The position numbers and the translations under genes were made by a program. Positions 1 to 7,159 of a DNA stretch of 55,564 bases are shown one piece after another (position 1 is the first letter of the stretch; each line of letters opens with the position of its first letter). The notes beneath the pieces are model-generated. The model was not told where the DNA came from. It saw only the letters and a list, made by a program, of their open reading frames with translations, and did no database searches. Source of the stretch: a virus; IMG/VR virus record IMGVR_UViG_3300050821_002380, positions 1 to 55,564 of that record. The stretch is one strand, 5' to 3'.

Positions 1-98
1 CCGAACTATCCAACCTCTGGCTATTACGCTTTCCAAGAGAACAACGCATTTTTGTTTGGCTTCCTCAACTCGAATCTGAACCAAGTGGGAGATGTAGC
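1..98. repeat. Left copy of 98-bp terminal direct repeat
   Basis: Bases 1-98 are identical to 55467-55564. The reading frame that leaves the right end continues in phase here, so the repeat marks a circle cut open for display. In assembled contigs a repeat of about this length is usually the k-mer overlap of a circular graph rather than a physical phage end. It lies inside a coding sequence, which argues against a dedicated packaging terminus. Confidence 0.95.
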
Positions 99-1041
99 AG
101 GCTCAACGCAAGTCGCTGCGCTGTGTCTCAACGGCTCGAATCCAGGTGCGACGTGCGGCACCGGAGGACTCAGCGCCATCATGCCGCAGATTGATACCGT
201 GCAAGCGATTTGCGGAACCTCTCCGTGCGGGAACGTTAAACCCTATGGCGAGCAATCAACGGACTGGGCCTACGGATTCGGCGAGTCAAACGATGCTGGC
301 GACAGTTCAACGGCAAACTCCAACTGCTCTGCCGTGGGCACGGGAAACAATCCGGCTGGCTACTGTGATAGCGCAACACCTTATTCGACAAGATTCTTTC
401 ACGGCGAAGTGAACTCGGTTGCAAACACGATTACGTGGGCAGCGGGGGTAACGCATAGTTTGCCGCCAAGTTTCTATTTGTCGTCCAAACCTGCGTGGAT
501 GGGAAGCGTGCCGTGGCCGGGAATCGGGCCGGACATTACAGGCGGAATCGCACCGAATGGTTACGCTTATGCTAATAGTGCTGAATACTGCTATGAGCAC
601 TACATGGGCGGAAGCGCGACAACGCCGGGAGTGGGAAGCCCTCTCGCATTCAATGCCAGCACTTGCTACCCGACTTCCGTGACGCCACCCCCTGTCCCCA
701 ACCCGGTCAGTATTATCGGGCTTACAAGTGCTCAACTTCCTACTGGTGGGACGCAGCAATTCACGGCGACTTGCCAAACGATGCCATGCCCCACGCTTTC
801 ATGGAAAACTACGATTGGAATCATCACGGGAAACGGACTATTGACCGCTCCAGCGAGCGCGGGCAGCGGAACGGTTTCGGTGGCGGACAGCACGAACACT
901 GCTACATTCCCTGTGACAGTTTTCGCGACGACAACGACCGCAAGTGGTGGACAGTGCCCATACACCGAAACATTCTCAGTACCACAGACGCGCACGATTA
1001 CTGTAAGTGGTTGCAACGGCACGACTTGTAGCTGCAAATGA
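1..1041 (+). CDS. Secreted beta-helix/Ig-like protein, C-terminal part (gene spans the junction)
   Basis: This is the 3' part of the gene that starts at 54177. 54177-55466 is exactly 430 codons, so base 1 is a codon start and the frame stays open to TGA at 1039-1041, giving a joined protein of about 776 residues. This part holds the end of a right-handed beta-helix-like region rich in Gly, Ser, Asn and Cys. An Ig-like (BIG2-type) domain follows from about base 680, with the typical 'LPTGGTQQFTATC' and 'GNGLLTAPASAGSG' patterns, and then a Cys-rich tail. It is probably a secreted adhesin or glycan-binding/depolymerising protein; no catalytic residues were identified. The next gene begins at 1038 with an ATGA overlap, so the genes are translationally coupled. 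Confidence 0.85.
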   Translation, partial: PNYPTSGYYAFQENNAFLFGFLNSNLNQVGDVAGSTQVAALCLNGSNPGATCGTGGLSAIMPQIDTVQAICGTSPCGNVKPYGEQSTDWAYGFGESNDAGDSSTANSNCSAVGTGNNPAGYCDSATPYSTRFFHGEVNSVANTITWAAGVTHSLPPSFYLSSKPAWMGSVPWPGIGPDITGGIAPNGYAYANSAEYCYEHYMGGSATTPGVGSPLAFNASTCYPTSVTPPPVPNPVSIIGLTSAQLPTGGTQQFTATCQTMPCPTLSWKTTIGIITGNGLLTAPASAGSGTVSVADSTNTATFPVTVFATTTTASGGQCPYTETFSVPQTRTITVSGCNGTTCSCK

Positions 1042-1217
1042 GCGAGAGTACCGTTACCCTCAACGTCCCTGCGGAGTACATGAAGGTGCTGCGCGAGCGG
1101 GCGGCATGGTATGAGGGGCACGATGTTAAGATAGGGGTCAATGATTTGATTCGACTGGCAATCGAGGAGCTTGTAAATAAACCGTTTCCACCAGCAGTGA
1201 GGGAGAAAAAACAGTGA
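1038..1217 (+). CDS. Small helical protein, possibly RHH-like (59 aa)
   Basis: The ATG at 1038 overlaps the preceding TGA (ATGA). The product begins MSESTVTLNVPAEYMKVL and contains 'GVNDLIRLAIEELV', a strand followed by two helices that loosely recalls ribbon-helix-helix proteins, and it ends in a Lys-rich tail. It overlaps the next GTG start at 1214 by four bases, so it belongs to the same transcript. Its function is unknown and the RHH reading is tentative. Confidence 0.6.
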   Translation: MSESTVTLNVPAEYMKVLRERAAWYEGHDVKIGVNDLIRLAIEELVNKPFPPAVREKKQ

Positions 1218-1450
1218 AGAACTTCTGCATGATTGTACTTAAGACGGCGGTGAACGCGATTCTGACCAACGCTGGATTGATGGCCATGTTCAGCGGGACG
1301 TTCAACTTCACCGAGGCTGGAATCATTGCGATGCTCAAGGCGACACTCGCCGTCGCCGCCGCTCGTGAGGTTGTCGTGTGGCTTCCTATTGTACTCAAGT
1401 GGAGCACGACTGACGCCGACCCCAGCATTATCAAGCCGCCAGCAGCGTAG
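1214..1450 (+). CDS. Small membrane protein, holin candidate (78 aa)
   Basis: GTG start, overlapping the previous stop. The protein has two hydrophobic stretches, about residues 5-27 and 38-62, with a short polar C-terminus, which is the size and layout of a class II holin. It lies among several membrane microproteins upstream of the SleB-type hydrolase at 4951. The role is inferred from topology and position only; no holin family signature was recognised. Confidence 0.55.
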   Translation: MKNFCMIVLKTAVNAILTNAGLMAMFSGTFNFTEAGIIAMLKATLAVAAAREVVVWLPIVLKWSTTDADPSIIKPPAA

Positions 1451-1460
1451 GAGTTTCCGT

Positions 1461-1874
1461 GTGCGTCCAGAGTCCAACGGTCTCACTAGCGACGAAATCG
1501 TTACCCTGCGGAATCTCGCGCACAGGCTTGAAACGGAGGTCGAAGTTCTCAAATCTCAGCGCATCTCAGACAAGGAAGCTCTCTCGGTAGCAAATCAGGT
1601 TCTTACGAAGTGGCAGGCGACGACAAACGAATGGCGGGCAACGGTAGAAGATTTGATGAATCGCTTCATGCAGAAGAAAGAAGCGGAAGCGTTGCTCGAT
1701 AAGGAATCTGTGCAAAGGGCTGCGTTGGGCGACCGCGTAAACGTGTTGGAGAAAAACAAAAGCCAGGACACTGGCAAGCACATGGCCGTGAGTACCGTTG
1801 CGGCGATAGCGGCGACGATTGCGAGTTTGTTGATAGCAGGAGCGGCATTACTGTTGCGCGTTTTCGGGAAATGA
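1461..1874 (+). CDS. Coiled-coil protein with C-terminal membrane anchor (137 aa)
   Basis: GTG start at 1461, chosen because GGAG at 1450-1453 lies seven bases upstream. Residues about 10-105 form a long charged coiled coil with heptad-like Leu/Ala spacing. Residues about 112-134 are one transmembrane helix (Ala/Ile/Leu rich), followed by RVFGK at the end. The layout is that of XhlA-like haemolysin/holin-associated proteins or of spanin-type proteins with reversed topology. Together with the gene at 1214 it may form a lysis pair. It could equally be a structural membrane protein. Confidence 0.6.
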   Translation: MRPESNGLTSDEIVTLRNLAHRLETEVEVLKSQRISDKEALSVANQVLTKWQATTNEWRATVEDLMNRFMQKKEAEALLDKESVQRAALGDRVNVLEKNKSQDTGKHMAVSTVAAIAATIASLLIAGAALLLRVFGK

Positions 1875-1898
1875 ATTGTTGACGTAGCCCGCAATCGG

Positions 1899-2093
1899 GT
1901 GTATGAACTTCCCGGTGAGTGGGCAAAGGAATTCACGCAAATCGCCGAGGATATGGGAATTACGATTGACGAAGATTGGATGGTCACTTGGTTCGCCAAC
2001 GCAATCATGGCTGGATATGACGAAGGAAGGCGGCAGTTTCCTCCGGCGCAGGCGGTAATAAATCAACCTCCGATTCAACCGACGATGCGATGA
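1899..2093 (+). CDS. Hypothetical acidic protein (64 aa)
   Basis: GTG start with no clear ribosome binding site; the frame is open back to a stop at 1872, so a non-standard upstream start is possible. The product has a helical 'EFTQIAEDMGITIDEDW' segment, then 'FANAIMAGYDEGRR', and a Pro/Gln-rich tail. I do not recognise a family. Confidence 0.5.
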   Translation: MYELPGEWAKEFTQIAEDMGITIDEDWMVTWFANAIMAGYDEGRRQFPPAQAVINQPPIQPTMR

Positions 2094-2112
2094 TTAAACT
2101 TTGAGGACTTCC

Positions 2113-2148
2113 ATGCAAACAAGACTAGAACGGCGCGGGTTGGCATGA
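2113..2148 (+). CDS. Possible leader micropeptide (11 aa)
   Basis: A GAGGA box at 2102-2106 precedes ATG 2113; the frame encodes MQTRLERRGLA and its TGA overlaps the ATG of the HNH gene at 2145. It would couple ribosomes into that gene. This is only a plausible translated micro-ORF, with no homology claim. Confidence 0.25.
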   Translation: MQTRLERRGLA

Positions 2149-2618
2149 ATCAACAGGAAGCACTGGCGTACGGGCGAGAGCTAAAGCGGATTCCGCTTAT
2201 TGACCGTATTTCTCTCGATGAAAAGACTGGGTGCTGGAACTGGAGAGGACCGCGAAACGCAAAGGGATATGGGAGAGTTTATTATACAGGAAAGAACCGA
2301 CAAGCTCATCGATTAGCAGCGCATCTGTGGCTCGGTTTTGACCTGGATTCCCCGCTCCAAGTTCTCCACAAATGCGATAACCCGGCGTGCTTTAAGCCCA
2401 AACACCTGTTTGTTGGCACAGCCCTTGATAATACTCAAGATATGATAGCGAAGGGCCGCATGAAGTGGCCTGCCAAGAAAGATGTTTGTGCCCACGGCCA
2501 CCCCTACGATGAGTCAAATACTTATTTTTGGAACGGTCGCAAGCTAGGTTGTAAGGAATGCCGCAGAACCAACGTGAGAAATTACCGAGGGAGATTGCAA
2601 TGCCGGATAGCAACCTGA
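2145..2618 (+). CDS. HNH endonuclease
   Basis: A 157-residue HNH (HNH_3-like) nuclease. It has CWNW near residue 30, GYGRVYY, an AHRLA helix, and the core HKCDNPACFKPKHLFVG at residues about 75-91, with H75 and the Cys/His ligands that bind metal. 'DNTQDMIAKGR' follows, as is usual in this family. The C-terminus carries a further CxH...CxxC zinc-like motif. Such genes are commonly mobile homing-type nucleases in phages. Its 3' end overlaps the next gene by 19 bases. Confidence 0.85.
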   Translation: MNQQEALAYGRELKRIPLIDRISLDEKTGCWNWRGPRNAKGYGRVYYTGKNRQAHRLAAHLWLGFDLDSPLQVLHKCDNPACFKPKHLFVGTALDNTQDMIAKGRMKWPAKKDVCAHGHPYDESNTYFWNGRKLGCKECRRTNVRNYRGRLQCRIAT

Positions 2619-3217
2619 ATCCTACGCGGCGCTCGTTTATCCAAATGGCTGGGAGTGGACTTATCATCGTGTCTGCGAGCGGATTTGCTCTGACTGCCTC
2701 TGGTTGCCCCACGATTGAGCAAGACGTGGAAAACTGGATTCCGATTGGCCTTGACGCGCTCAATAGCATTCAGACCTTGCTCGGTCCTCTCGTTTCTCCC
2801 GCAATCGCGCTTATCATCGCGCCGATTAAGACTGCCTTTGCCGACTTGCTCGCCGCGACAGAGCAATATGCAAACGACACGAATCCGGCAGACAAAGCAA
2901 CCACGCTGGCGAAGATTCAGACTTACCTGAACGACATCACCACAAACTTTCAGAACCTTTTCAATGCGCTTCCGGGTGGTGGAATTGTCGCACTGGCGCT
3001 GTCTCTTGCGAGTATCGTGCTCTCGACGATTGCCGGATTCTTGGGCGAACTTGCGCCTTCCGTCTCGATGCAGAAGCAGTTTATGATTAAGGGCAACGTC
3101 ATGCACATCACGCCAGTCAAGCGAACGAAGCGTAAATTCAAATCTGATTGGAATTCTCTGGCAAAAGCGAACAATCACCCTGAGATTGAAATGCACATCG
3201 GATTCTGGGAGTGGTGA
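2600..3217 (+). CDS. Tat-type lipoprotein, phage-encoded
   Basis: ATG 2600 is chosen because GAGGGA lies just upstream at 2587-2592; longer frames would bury the signal. The N-terminus has twin arginines (RRSFIQMAGSG), a hydrophobic core, then ALTASGC, a lipobox whose Cys would be acylated at about residue 36. The mature part is helical and ends with a hydrophobic segment (about residues 134-155) and a basic tail. The predicted route is folded export by Tat followed by lipid anchoring. Function unknown; superinfection exclusion or lysis support are possibilities. It overlaps the 3217 gene by one base. Confidence 0.7.
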   Translation: MPDSNLNPTRRSFIQMAGSGLIIVSASGFALTASGCPTIEQDVENWIPIGLDALNSIQTLLGPLVSPAIALIIAPIKTAFADLLAATEQYANDTNPADKATTLAKIQTYLNDITTNFQNLFNALPGGGIVALALSLASIVLSTIAGFLGELAPSVSMQKQFMIKGNVMHITPVKRTKRKFKSDWNSLAKANNHPEIEMHIGFWEW

Positions 3218-3969
3218 TGGCGCTCAAATACGGCAAGCTCGCCCCAAAATTCAATCCCAAGACGTTGCTGTTGAGCAAGTACCTTTTGCCGTCTGCGCTT
3301 CCGCCGCCGCCTGAGAAGCGAGCGTGGGAGTACGCCGTCCCCGATACGACTTGGGCGCAGTCGATGCTTGGCAACGACCAGGTAGGGGATTGCGTCATAG
3401 CCGCGATGCTGCACTACATCATGGCCGCGACTGCGAACACGGGGAAGCCCGTCACGTTCACCACCGACCAAGCGATTCAGATTTACAGCGCCATCACCGG
3501 ATACGTTCCCGGCGACCCGTCAACTGACAACGGAACGGCGTGGACTGACGCTCTGGAATTCTGGCAGACCAACGGAATCTTCGGGCACTATATTCTTGGC
3601 TGGGCGTCGATTCAATTTCAGAACCTCACTTCTCTGCGGCAAGGCGTAGACATCTTCGGGGCCACGCTCATCGGGACGGCGGTAACAGAGAGCATGGAGA
3701 ACCAATTTGGAGCGGGACAGCCGTGGAATCCGCCATTCTCTGGCGGCACGGTCGGCCTGCACGGTATCCCGATGCTCGGCTACGGCTCGCAAGGGCAGAC
3801 GGTGATTACCTGGGCGGCACGCGAGCAAGAGGATTTGACCGCGCCAAGCCTGCACGATGAGGCGTACGTGCCAGTGACCCAAGATTGGCTGGACTCAGCG
3901 ACCGGACTTGCGCCGAACACGCTTGACCTCGACACGCTGAACGCAGACCTGAAGCTGATTGCCGCATGA
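3217..3969 (+). CDS. Papain-like cysteine peptidase-fold protein
   Basis: ATG 3217 overlaps the previous stop (TGATG) and has a purine-rich site upstream. The 250-residue protein carries GNDQVGDCVIAAM with candidate nucleophile Cys59, and GLHGIPMLGYG with candidate His182. These match the Cys and His blocks of papain/C39-like peptidases. A third catalytic residue is less clear. It has no signal peptide, so it is probably cytoplasmic or virion-associated. The neighbours are a Tat lipoprotein and membrane microproteins. It may be an inactive or non-proteolytic member of the fold. Confidence 0.6.
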   Translation: MALKYGKLAPKFNPKTLLLSKYLLPSALPPPPEKRAWEYAVPDTTWAQSMLGNDQVGDCVIAAMLHYIMAATANTGKPVTFTTDQAIQIYSAITGYVPGDPSTDNGTAWTDALEFWQTNGIFGHYILGWASIQFQNLTSLRQGVDIFGATLIGTAVTESMENQFGAGQPWNPPFSGGTVGLHGIPMLGYGSQGQTVITWAAREQEDLTAPSLHDEAYVPVTQDWLDSATGLAPNTLDLDTLNADLKLIAA

Positions 3970-4055
3970 AATACATCCTTGTCATCCTCGCGGGAATCAT
4001 CATCATCGCTGCGTATGCGGCGGTTCGGAAGTATTTTTTCGACAGGGATTTCTAG
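3966..4055 (+). CDS. Single-span membrane micropeptide (29 aa)
   Basis: The ATG at 3966 overlaps the preceding TGA. The product is almost entirely one transmembrane helix (Ile/Leu/Ala) followed by a basic-aromatic tail. The size fits phage lysis-region micropeptides. Function unknown. Confidence 0.5.
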   Translation: MKYILVILAGIIIIAAYAAVRKYFFDRDF

Positions 4056-4112
4056 TTCAAAAGTGAACATCCCCTCATCTAACGAGAGGCGTAGAATTCG
4101 AGTGGAGGCAAA

Positions 4113-4337
4113 ATGCCAGGAGTCGTAGGATTTCTGATTAGCTTCCTGATTTTCGTTGTCGTGCTGGTGATTCTGTTCTTAATAATAAAATGGGGCGCGG
4201 CGCAGATTGGCATTCCGGTTGACGGCGCGTTGCTCCGAATCGTCTACCTCATCCTGTTCCTCATTCTCCTGCTAGTGTTCCTGAGCTACATGGGAATCTG
4301 GGGCAGTGCGGGTACGGGGATGTGGTGGCATCGGTGA
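4113..4337 (+). CDS. Two-span membrane protein, holin candidate (74 aa)
   Basis: GGAGG ends a few bases before ATG 4113. Two strongly hydrophobic segments, about residues 4-28 and 39-62, are joined by a short loop containing IPVDGALLR. Topology and its place before the endolysin gene make it the second holin candidate in this region. It overlaps the next gene by four bases if that gene starts at GTG 4334. Confidence 0.6.
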   Translation: MPGVVGFLISFLIFVVVLVILFLIIKWGAAQIGIPVDGALLRIVYLILFLILLLVFLSYMGIWGSAGTGMWWHR

Positions 4338-4873
4338 GCCGCGACAAAGAAGAACTCCATTTACTCCACGAAATCCGTGAGGAGCAGAAGCGCGACCATC
4401 GGCTCCTCGAAGAAATTCTTCACTTTGTAAAACCCAAGCCCGCAACTGGCTTTCAAATCACACAACAAGGAGATTCAAATATGTCAGCAGCTTCAGGCGT
4501 ACCGAGTGGTGGTTCATCGAATTTTACACAAGTCCCGACCCCGGCTGGTGGAGCACTACAGACGGGAAGCATTCCGGTTTGGTCTGCGGACGACCCGCAA
4601 GTTCAAGCGGCTCTGGCACCTTCAGCGGATGGCACATCTTGCGTAGTCTCTGTGCCCGCTGGCGACACTCAGGGCAGCGCGGCAGCAGGCGCACCGGGCA
4701 GCTTCAATCTGACGGTCAGCGGCACAGCATCGGACGGCACAGCAATCAGTTCTAGCGTCAACGTGCCGATTCTTGCCCCGACTCCTGTACCCGCAACTGG
4801 ATTTGACATCGAACAGCAAGCGGCTTCGGTCAAGTTCGGCAGCGCGCCAGCAGGATTCAAAGCGCGTCGGTAA
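4334..4873 (+). CDS. Ig-like fold protein with coiled-coil N-terminus; likely internal start
   Basis: GTG 4334 overlaps the previous stop (GTGA); GTG 4322 is an alternative. Residues about 3-35 form a charged coiled coil. A BIG-like beta domain follows ('WSADDPQVQAALAPSADG' ... 'GSFNLTVSGTASDGTAI'). The motif PATGFxIxQQ occurs twice, before and after the beta domain. An in-frame ATG at 4481 with a strong AAGGAG at 4467-4472 probably yields a second, shorter product of about 130 residues lacking the coiled coil. Likely a virion-surface or secreted structural protein; exact role unknown. Confidence 0.6.
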   Translation: MSRDKEELHLLHEIREEQKRDHRLLEEILHFVKPKPATGFQITQQGDSNMSAASGVPSGGSSNFTQVPTPAGGALQTGSIPVWSADDPQVQAALAPSADGTSCVVSVPAGDTQGSAAAGAPGSFNLTVSGTASDGTAISSSVNVPILAPTPVPATGFDIEQQAASVKFGSAPAGFKARR

Positions 4874-4950
4874 CAGATTCCCTTCACGGGATGAACTCAG
4901 GCGGGAAGTCGGCGCTGGGGACGGCGAAGGCTTCTCGCTGAAGTTTTGTC

Positions 4951-5352
4951 ATGCAACAATCCGACTGGGACATTTCGCTTCTGGCTTTGTGTGTCTGGCG
5001 CGAAGCGTCTGACCAGCCCGTAGCCATCAAGCAAATCATCGCCTGCACGATTCGCAACCGCGTCAACAAACCTGGCTGGTGGGGCAGGGACTGGACTTCA
5101 GTAATCTGTAAGCGGCTTCAATACTCCTCAATGACGGCGGCGGGCGACCCGAATCTTATCCGTTGGCCCCTACCTACCGACTCAAGCTGGCAAGCATCCA
5201 TGCAGGTCGCACAAGATTGCCACGATGGAACTATCATTGACCAATCAGGCGGGGCGACAAACTACTACGACATTTCGATGCCAGAGCCTCCCGCGTGGGC
5301 CGAGGGTATGACCTACATCACAACCGTTGGCGCGTTCCGGCTCTACAAGTAA
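4951..5352 (+). CDS. SleB-like cell-wall hydrolase (endolysin candidate)
   Basis: The 133-residue protein matches the Hydrolase_2/SleB family: 'LCVWREAS' with the expected catalytic Glu at about residue 18, 'TIRNRVNKPGWWG', and the late 'DGTIIDQSGGATNYYD' block. SleB enzymes are lytic transglycosylases that cut peptidoglycan. It has no signal peptide, so release through one of the nearby holin candidates is likely. The start has no obvious ribosome binding site. It is the last rightward gene before a roughly 350 bp regulatory gap. Confidence 0.8.
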   Translation: MQQSDWDISLLALCVWREASDQPVAIKQIIACTIRNRVNKPGWWGRDWTSVICKRLQYSSMTAAGDPNLIRWPLPTDSSWQASMQVAQDCHDGTIIDQSGGATNYYDISMPEPPAWAEGMTYITTVGAFRLYK

Positions 5353-5529
5353 CGGTTTGCCGATTTATTTTTCCTTCTCTTCTAGGTCTTAATTCCTCAA
5401 TTCAACTGCAAATCTTTAAGTCTTTTCTGGAACTTCCCATTCAATTCATCCACAGATTATGCACGCACGTTGCCAAACTTTGAGGCCGAAATATCCGTAA
5501 GTTACACGCCTGACGGCAGTTAAAAACCC

Positions 5530-5559
5530 TTGACCCACCTATTGTGGCGTTCCTGTAAT
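5530..5559 (+). promoter_or_regulatory. Sigma70-like promoter
   Basis: TTGACC (5530-5535), an 18-base spacer, then TGTAAT (5554-5559): five of six matches in each box. Transcription would start near 5566 and run into the RHH regulator and the early gene train. Confidence 0.55.
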
Positions 5560-5583
5560 CGGCCACAAGAGCGTCTATTAGTG

Positions 5584-5606
5584 GTGTATGCCGTGAAGCG
5601 ATACAC
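5584..5606. repeat. Inverted repeat GTGTAT...ATACAC
   Basis: Perfect 6-base arms separated by 11 bases, just downstream of the 5530 promoter. It may be a regulator binding site or a small hairpin in the leader. Confidence 0.4.
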
Positions 5607-5668
5607 AAGATGTTGTGGTTTTAGAGCCGGGAGCTGGAAATCTTCACTTTGGATGCAGATTTTTGTTG

Positions 5669-5684
5669 ACAAGGTATACTTTGT
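5669..5684. promoter_or_regulatory. Palindromic operator, probably for the RHH protein
   Basis: ACAAGGTATACTTTGT is a near-perfect palindrome centred on GTATAC, with one mismatched pair of arms positions. It overlaps TTGACA (5666-5671) and ends about 16 bases before the RHH start codon. Such placement is typical of autorepression by ribbon-helix-helix proteins. Confidence 0.55.
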
Positions 5685-5700
5685 TTGCGAGGATATGCAC

Positions 5701-5850
5701 ATGAAACGGAAGCCAACTGACTTTGCTTCTACCAGAATCCCTGTCGAGATTAAGGACAAGCTGGAGCGCATCGCGGAGCGCGAACGGCGTTCAGTGTCTC
5801 AACTTATCCGCATCGCAATCGAGCAGTACGTCCAGAAGGAGTCACGCTGA
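5701..5850 (+). CDS. Ribbon-helix-helix (CopG/Arc-type) regulator
   Basis: ATG 5701 is preferred over ATG 5695 because GAGG (5689-5692) is then eight bases upstream. The 49-residue product has a strand (TDFASTRIPVEI) and two helices (KDKLERIAERERR, SVSQLIRIAIEQYV), the standard RHH fold that binds DNA as a dimer. It is the first gene of the early train and sits directly behind a palindromic operator, so autoregulation is likely. Confidence 0.8.
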   Translation: MKRKPTDFASTRIPVEIKDKLERIAERERRSVSQLIRIAIEQYVQKESR

Positions 5851-6047
5851 TGGCTCATAAAAAGACAGTGCCGGGTTCCATCGAACACACGATTGCACTG
5901 AAAGAAAAACTGATTAAACGACTCACCAAAGAAATCGCGGAAGTCGAGGCCGCGACAGAGAAGGACGTGAACCGGATTCGCTTTCGCATCACAATGGCAC
6001 AAACTCTCTTGCATGCTCTCAAACGCGGAAAGGCGTCACGTCCATGA
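5850..6047 (+). CDS. Hypothetical coiled-coil basic protein (65 aa)
   Basis: ATG overlaps the previous TGA by one base. The product is a single basic helix/coiled coil (residues about 12-60) without Cys or membrane segments. Probably co-transcribed with the RHH gene. No family recognised. Confidence 0.55.
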   Translation: MAHKKTVPGSIEHTIALKEKLIKRLTKEIAEVEAATEKDVNRIRFRITMAQTLLHALKRGKASRP

Positions 6048-6208
6048 CTCAGGAGCGGAAGCACACGCCGAAGTATGGGCCGTGGCAAGTGGACGCGAAA
6101 GGTTCTGAACACTATTGCTGCGCGACACAGAAGCAGGCTTTGGCCGTTGCCGCTCGCTTGCTCCGCAGGTATCGCAGGGTTCTGATTTACTGGCGGGAGG
6201 AAAATTGA
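6044..6208 (+). CDS. Hypothetical small basic protein (54 aa)
   Basis: ATG 6044 overlaps the preceding stop by four bases. The product begins MTQERKHTPKYGPWQV and ends with a basic helix (AARLLRRYRRVLIYW). A mixed alpha/beta microprotein of unknown role. Confidence 0.55.
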   Translation: MTQERKHTPKYGPWQVDAKGSEHYCCATQKQALAVAARLLRRYRRVLIYWREEN

Positions 6209-6209
6209 C

Positions 6210-6479
6210 ATGGACGAAGACGCCTATCGTGAACACCTAGAGCGCGAGTTCCGATCAACGGACAATCCGATTACATCGCCCGTGCTGCACCGGACGCTCG
6301 ATGAAGAAGTGAACGCAGTCCGCCGGGAGTTTGCCGACGCGCTTCCATGTCCGAAATGCAAGGGTTCTGGCTGGCAGACATTCGATGGACTCATAGCGAA
6401 GTACGCGCACATTGCGGGATTCACGGCACCAAAGCGAATCATTTGCTCTTGCGCGGCGGGGATGGAGTTGAGGCCGTGA
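6210..6479 (+). CDS. Small zinc-ribbon protein (89 aa)
   Basis: ATG 6210 lies just after GGGAGG. The C-terminal half has CPKCKGSGW and later ICSCAAG, a DnaJ-like CxxCxGxG plus CxC arrangement likely to bind one zinc. The N-terminal half is acidic and helical. Overlaps the next GTG start by four bases. Confidence 0.65.
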   Translation: MDEDAYREHLEREFRSTDNPITSPVLHRTLDEEVNAVRREFADALPCPKCKGSGWQTFDGLIAKYAHIAGFTAPKRIICSCAAGMELRP

Positions 6480-6859
6480 ACATGAGGATGCGCCTGTTTA
6501 GGCTCTCAATGCCGCTCATCCGTGGAATATTCCTGGGAACGGTACTGCGGTGGATTTTTCGGCATGGGGAACTTCGGGAAGTGTGCTTGCAAGCGATTTT
6601 GGTTGTAGGCGCATCCTGCAACTGGCTGGCGATAAAGGCGAACGGTTTCAAGATGCCAGTTGCAGGAATTAATACGGACACGGTGACCCATTCTCTCATG
6701 ACGCCGGAAACGAAACATAAGTGGGCCTGTGATGTTTTGAATGTGGGAATTGGCAAAGCGTCTGTCGGCGACCTTTTAATATTTGCGAGTATGTTGCTGC
6801 GTTTTAACGATTTAGCGAGACATTTTGCGACCTTTCTATTTACACACGGATATTTGTAG
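6476..6859 (+). CDS. DUF5317-like membrane protein
   Basis: GTG 6476 overlaps the preceding stop; ATG 6482 and 6488 are alternatives. The 127-residue protein contains 'AIKANGFKMPVAG' and, after 'MTPETKHKWACDVLN', a 'ASVGDLLIFASMLL' segment. These match the NGGxMPV and S-x-GD-x-L blocks I associate with DUF5317 membrane proteins. Two or three membrane segments are likely. Function unknown; unusual among phage early genes and possibly host-derived. Confidence 0.6.
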   Translation: MNMRMRLFRLSMPLIRGIFLGTVLRWIFRHGELREVCLQAILVVGASCNWLAIKANGFKMPVAGINTDTVTHSLMTPETKHKWACDVLNVGIGKASVGDLLIFASMLLRFNDLARHFATFLFTHGYL

Positions 6860-6892
6860 CGACCCGGTCGTAGCTGAAAGCGAGGAGCGAGC

Positions 6893-7123
6893 ATGGCGAG
6901 AGGGCACGTCAACATCTACTGCATGGGGATTCCAGTCTGTTCCGTTTGCGTGCCTGCCGCATGGACACGCGAAGAAGTGGAGCAGGAAGTCAATCGTGCT
7001 TCACCCACCGGGATAGACAGTCCGTGGAAGATTTCGCCTGACGCTCTGTTCCGAACCGGAGAAACAAATCCGTGCCCGTGCGAAACCGATGCCGAGCGCA
7101 AGCACTATTTGATGAACTGCTGA
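6893..7123 (+). CDS. Hypothetical Cys-rich protein (76 aa)
   Basis: GAGGAGCG precedes ATG 6893. It contains 'IPVCSVCVPAAWTREEVEQEVN' and a C-terminal CPC...C set, suggesting a metal-binding fold with a Pro/Trp motif. No family assigned. Confidence 0.6.
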   Translation: MARGHVNIYCMGIPVCSVCVPAAWTREEVEQEVNRASPTGIDSPWKISPDALFRTGETNPCPCETDAERKHYLMNC

Positions 7124-7159
7124 TGGCCCTGCCCGCTCCAGAAGCGAAATGAGGCTGTA

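Larger units (their letters stand above)
5353..5700. other. AT-rich intergenic control region
   Basis: About 350 bases without a convincing gene. It holds an AT-rich tract (5360-5440), one DnaA-box-like site (TTCATCCACA, 5445-5454, one mismatch to the consensus nonamer), a sigma70-like promoter (5530-5559), an inverted repeat (5584-5606) and a palindromic operator (5669-5684). It separates the lysis-type genes from the early genes and could include a replication origin, but a single box is weak evidence. Confidence 0.5.

Noticed and set aside
307-777. 156-codon leftward frame opposite the Ig-like protein
   Set aside because: Arg/Cys-rich composition typical of an antisense shadow and no ribosome binding site.
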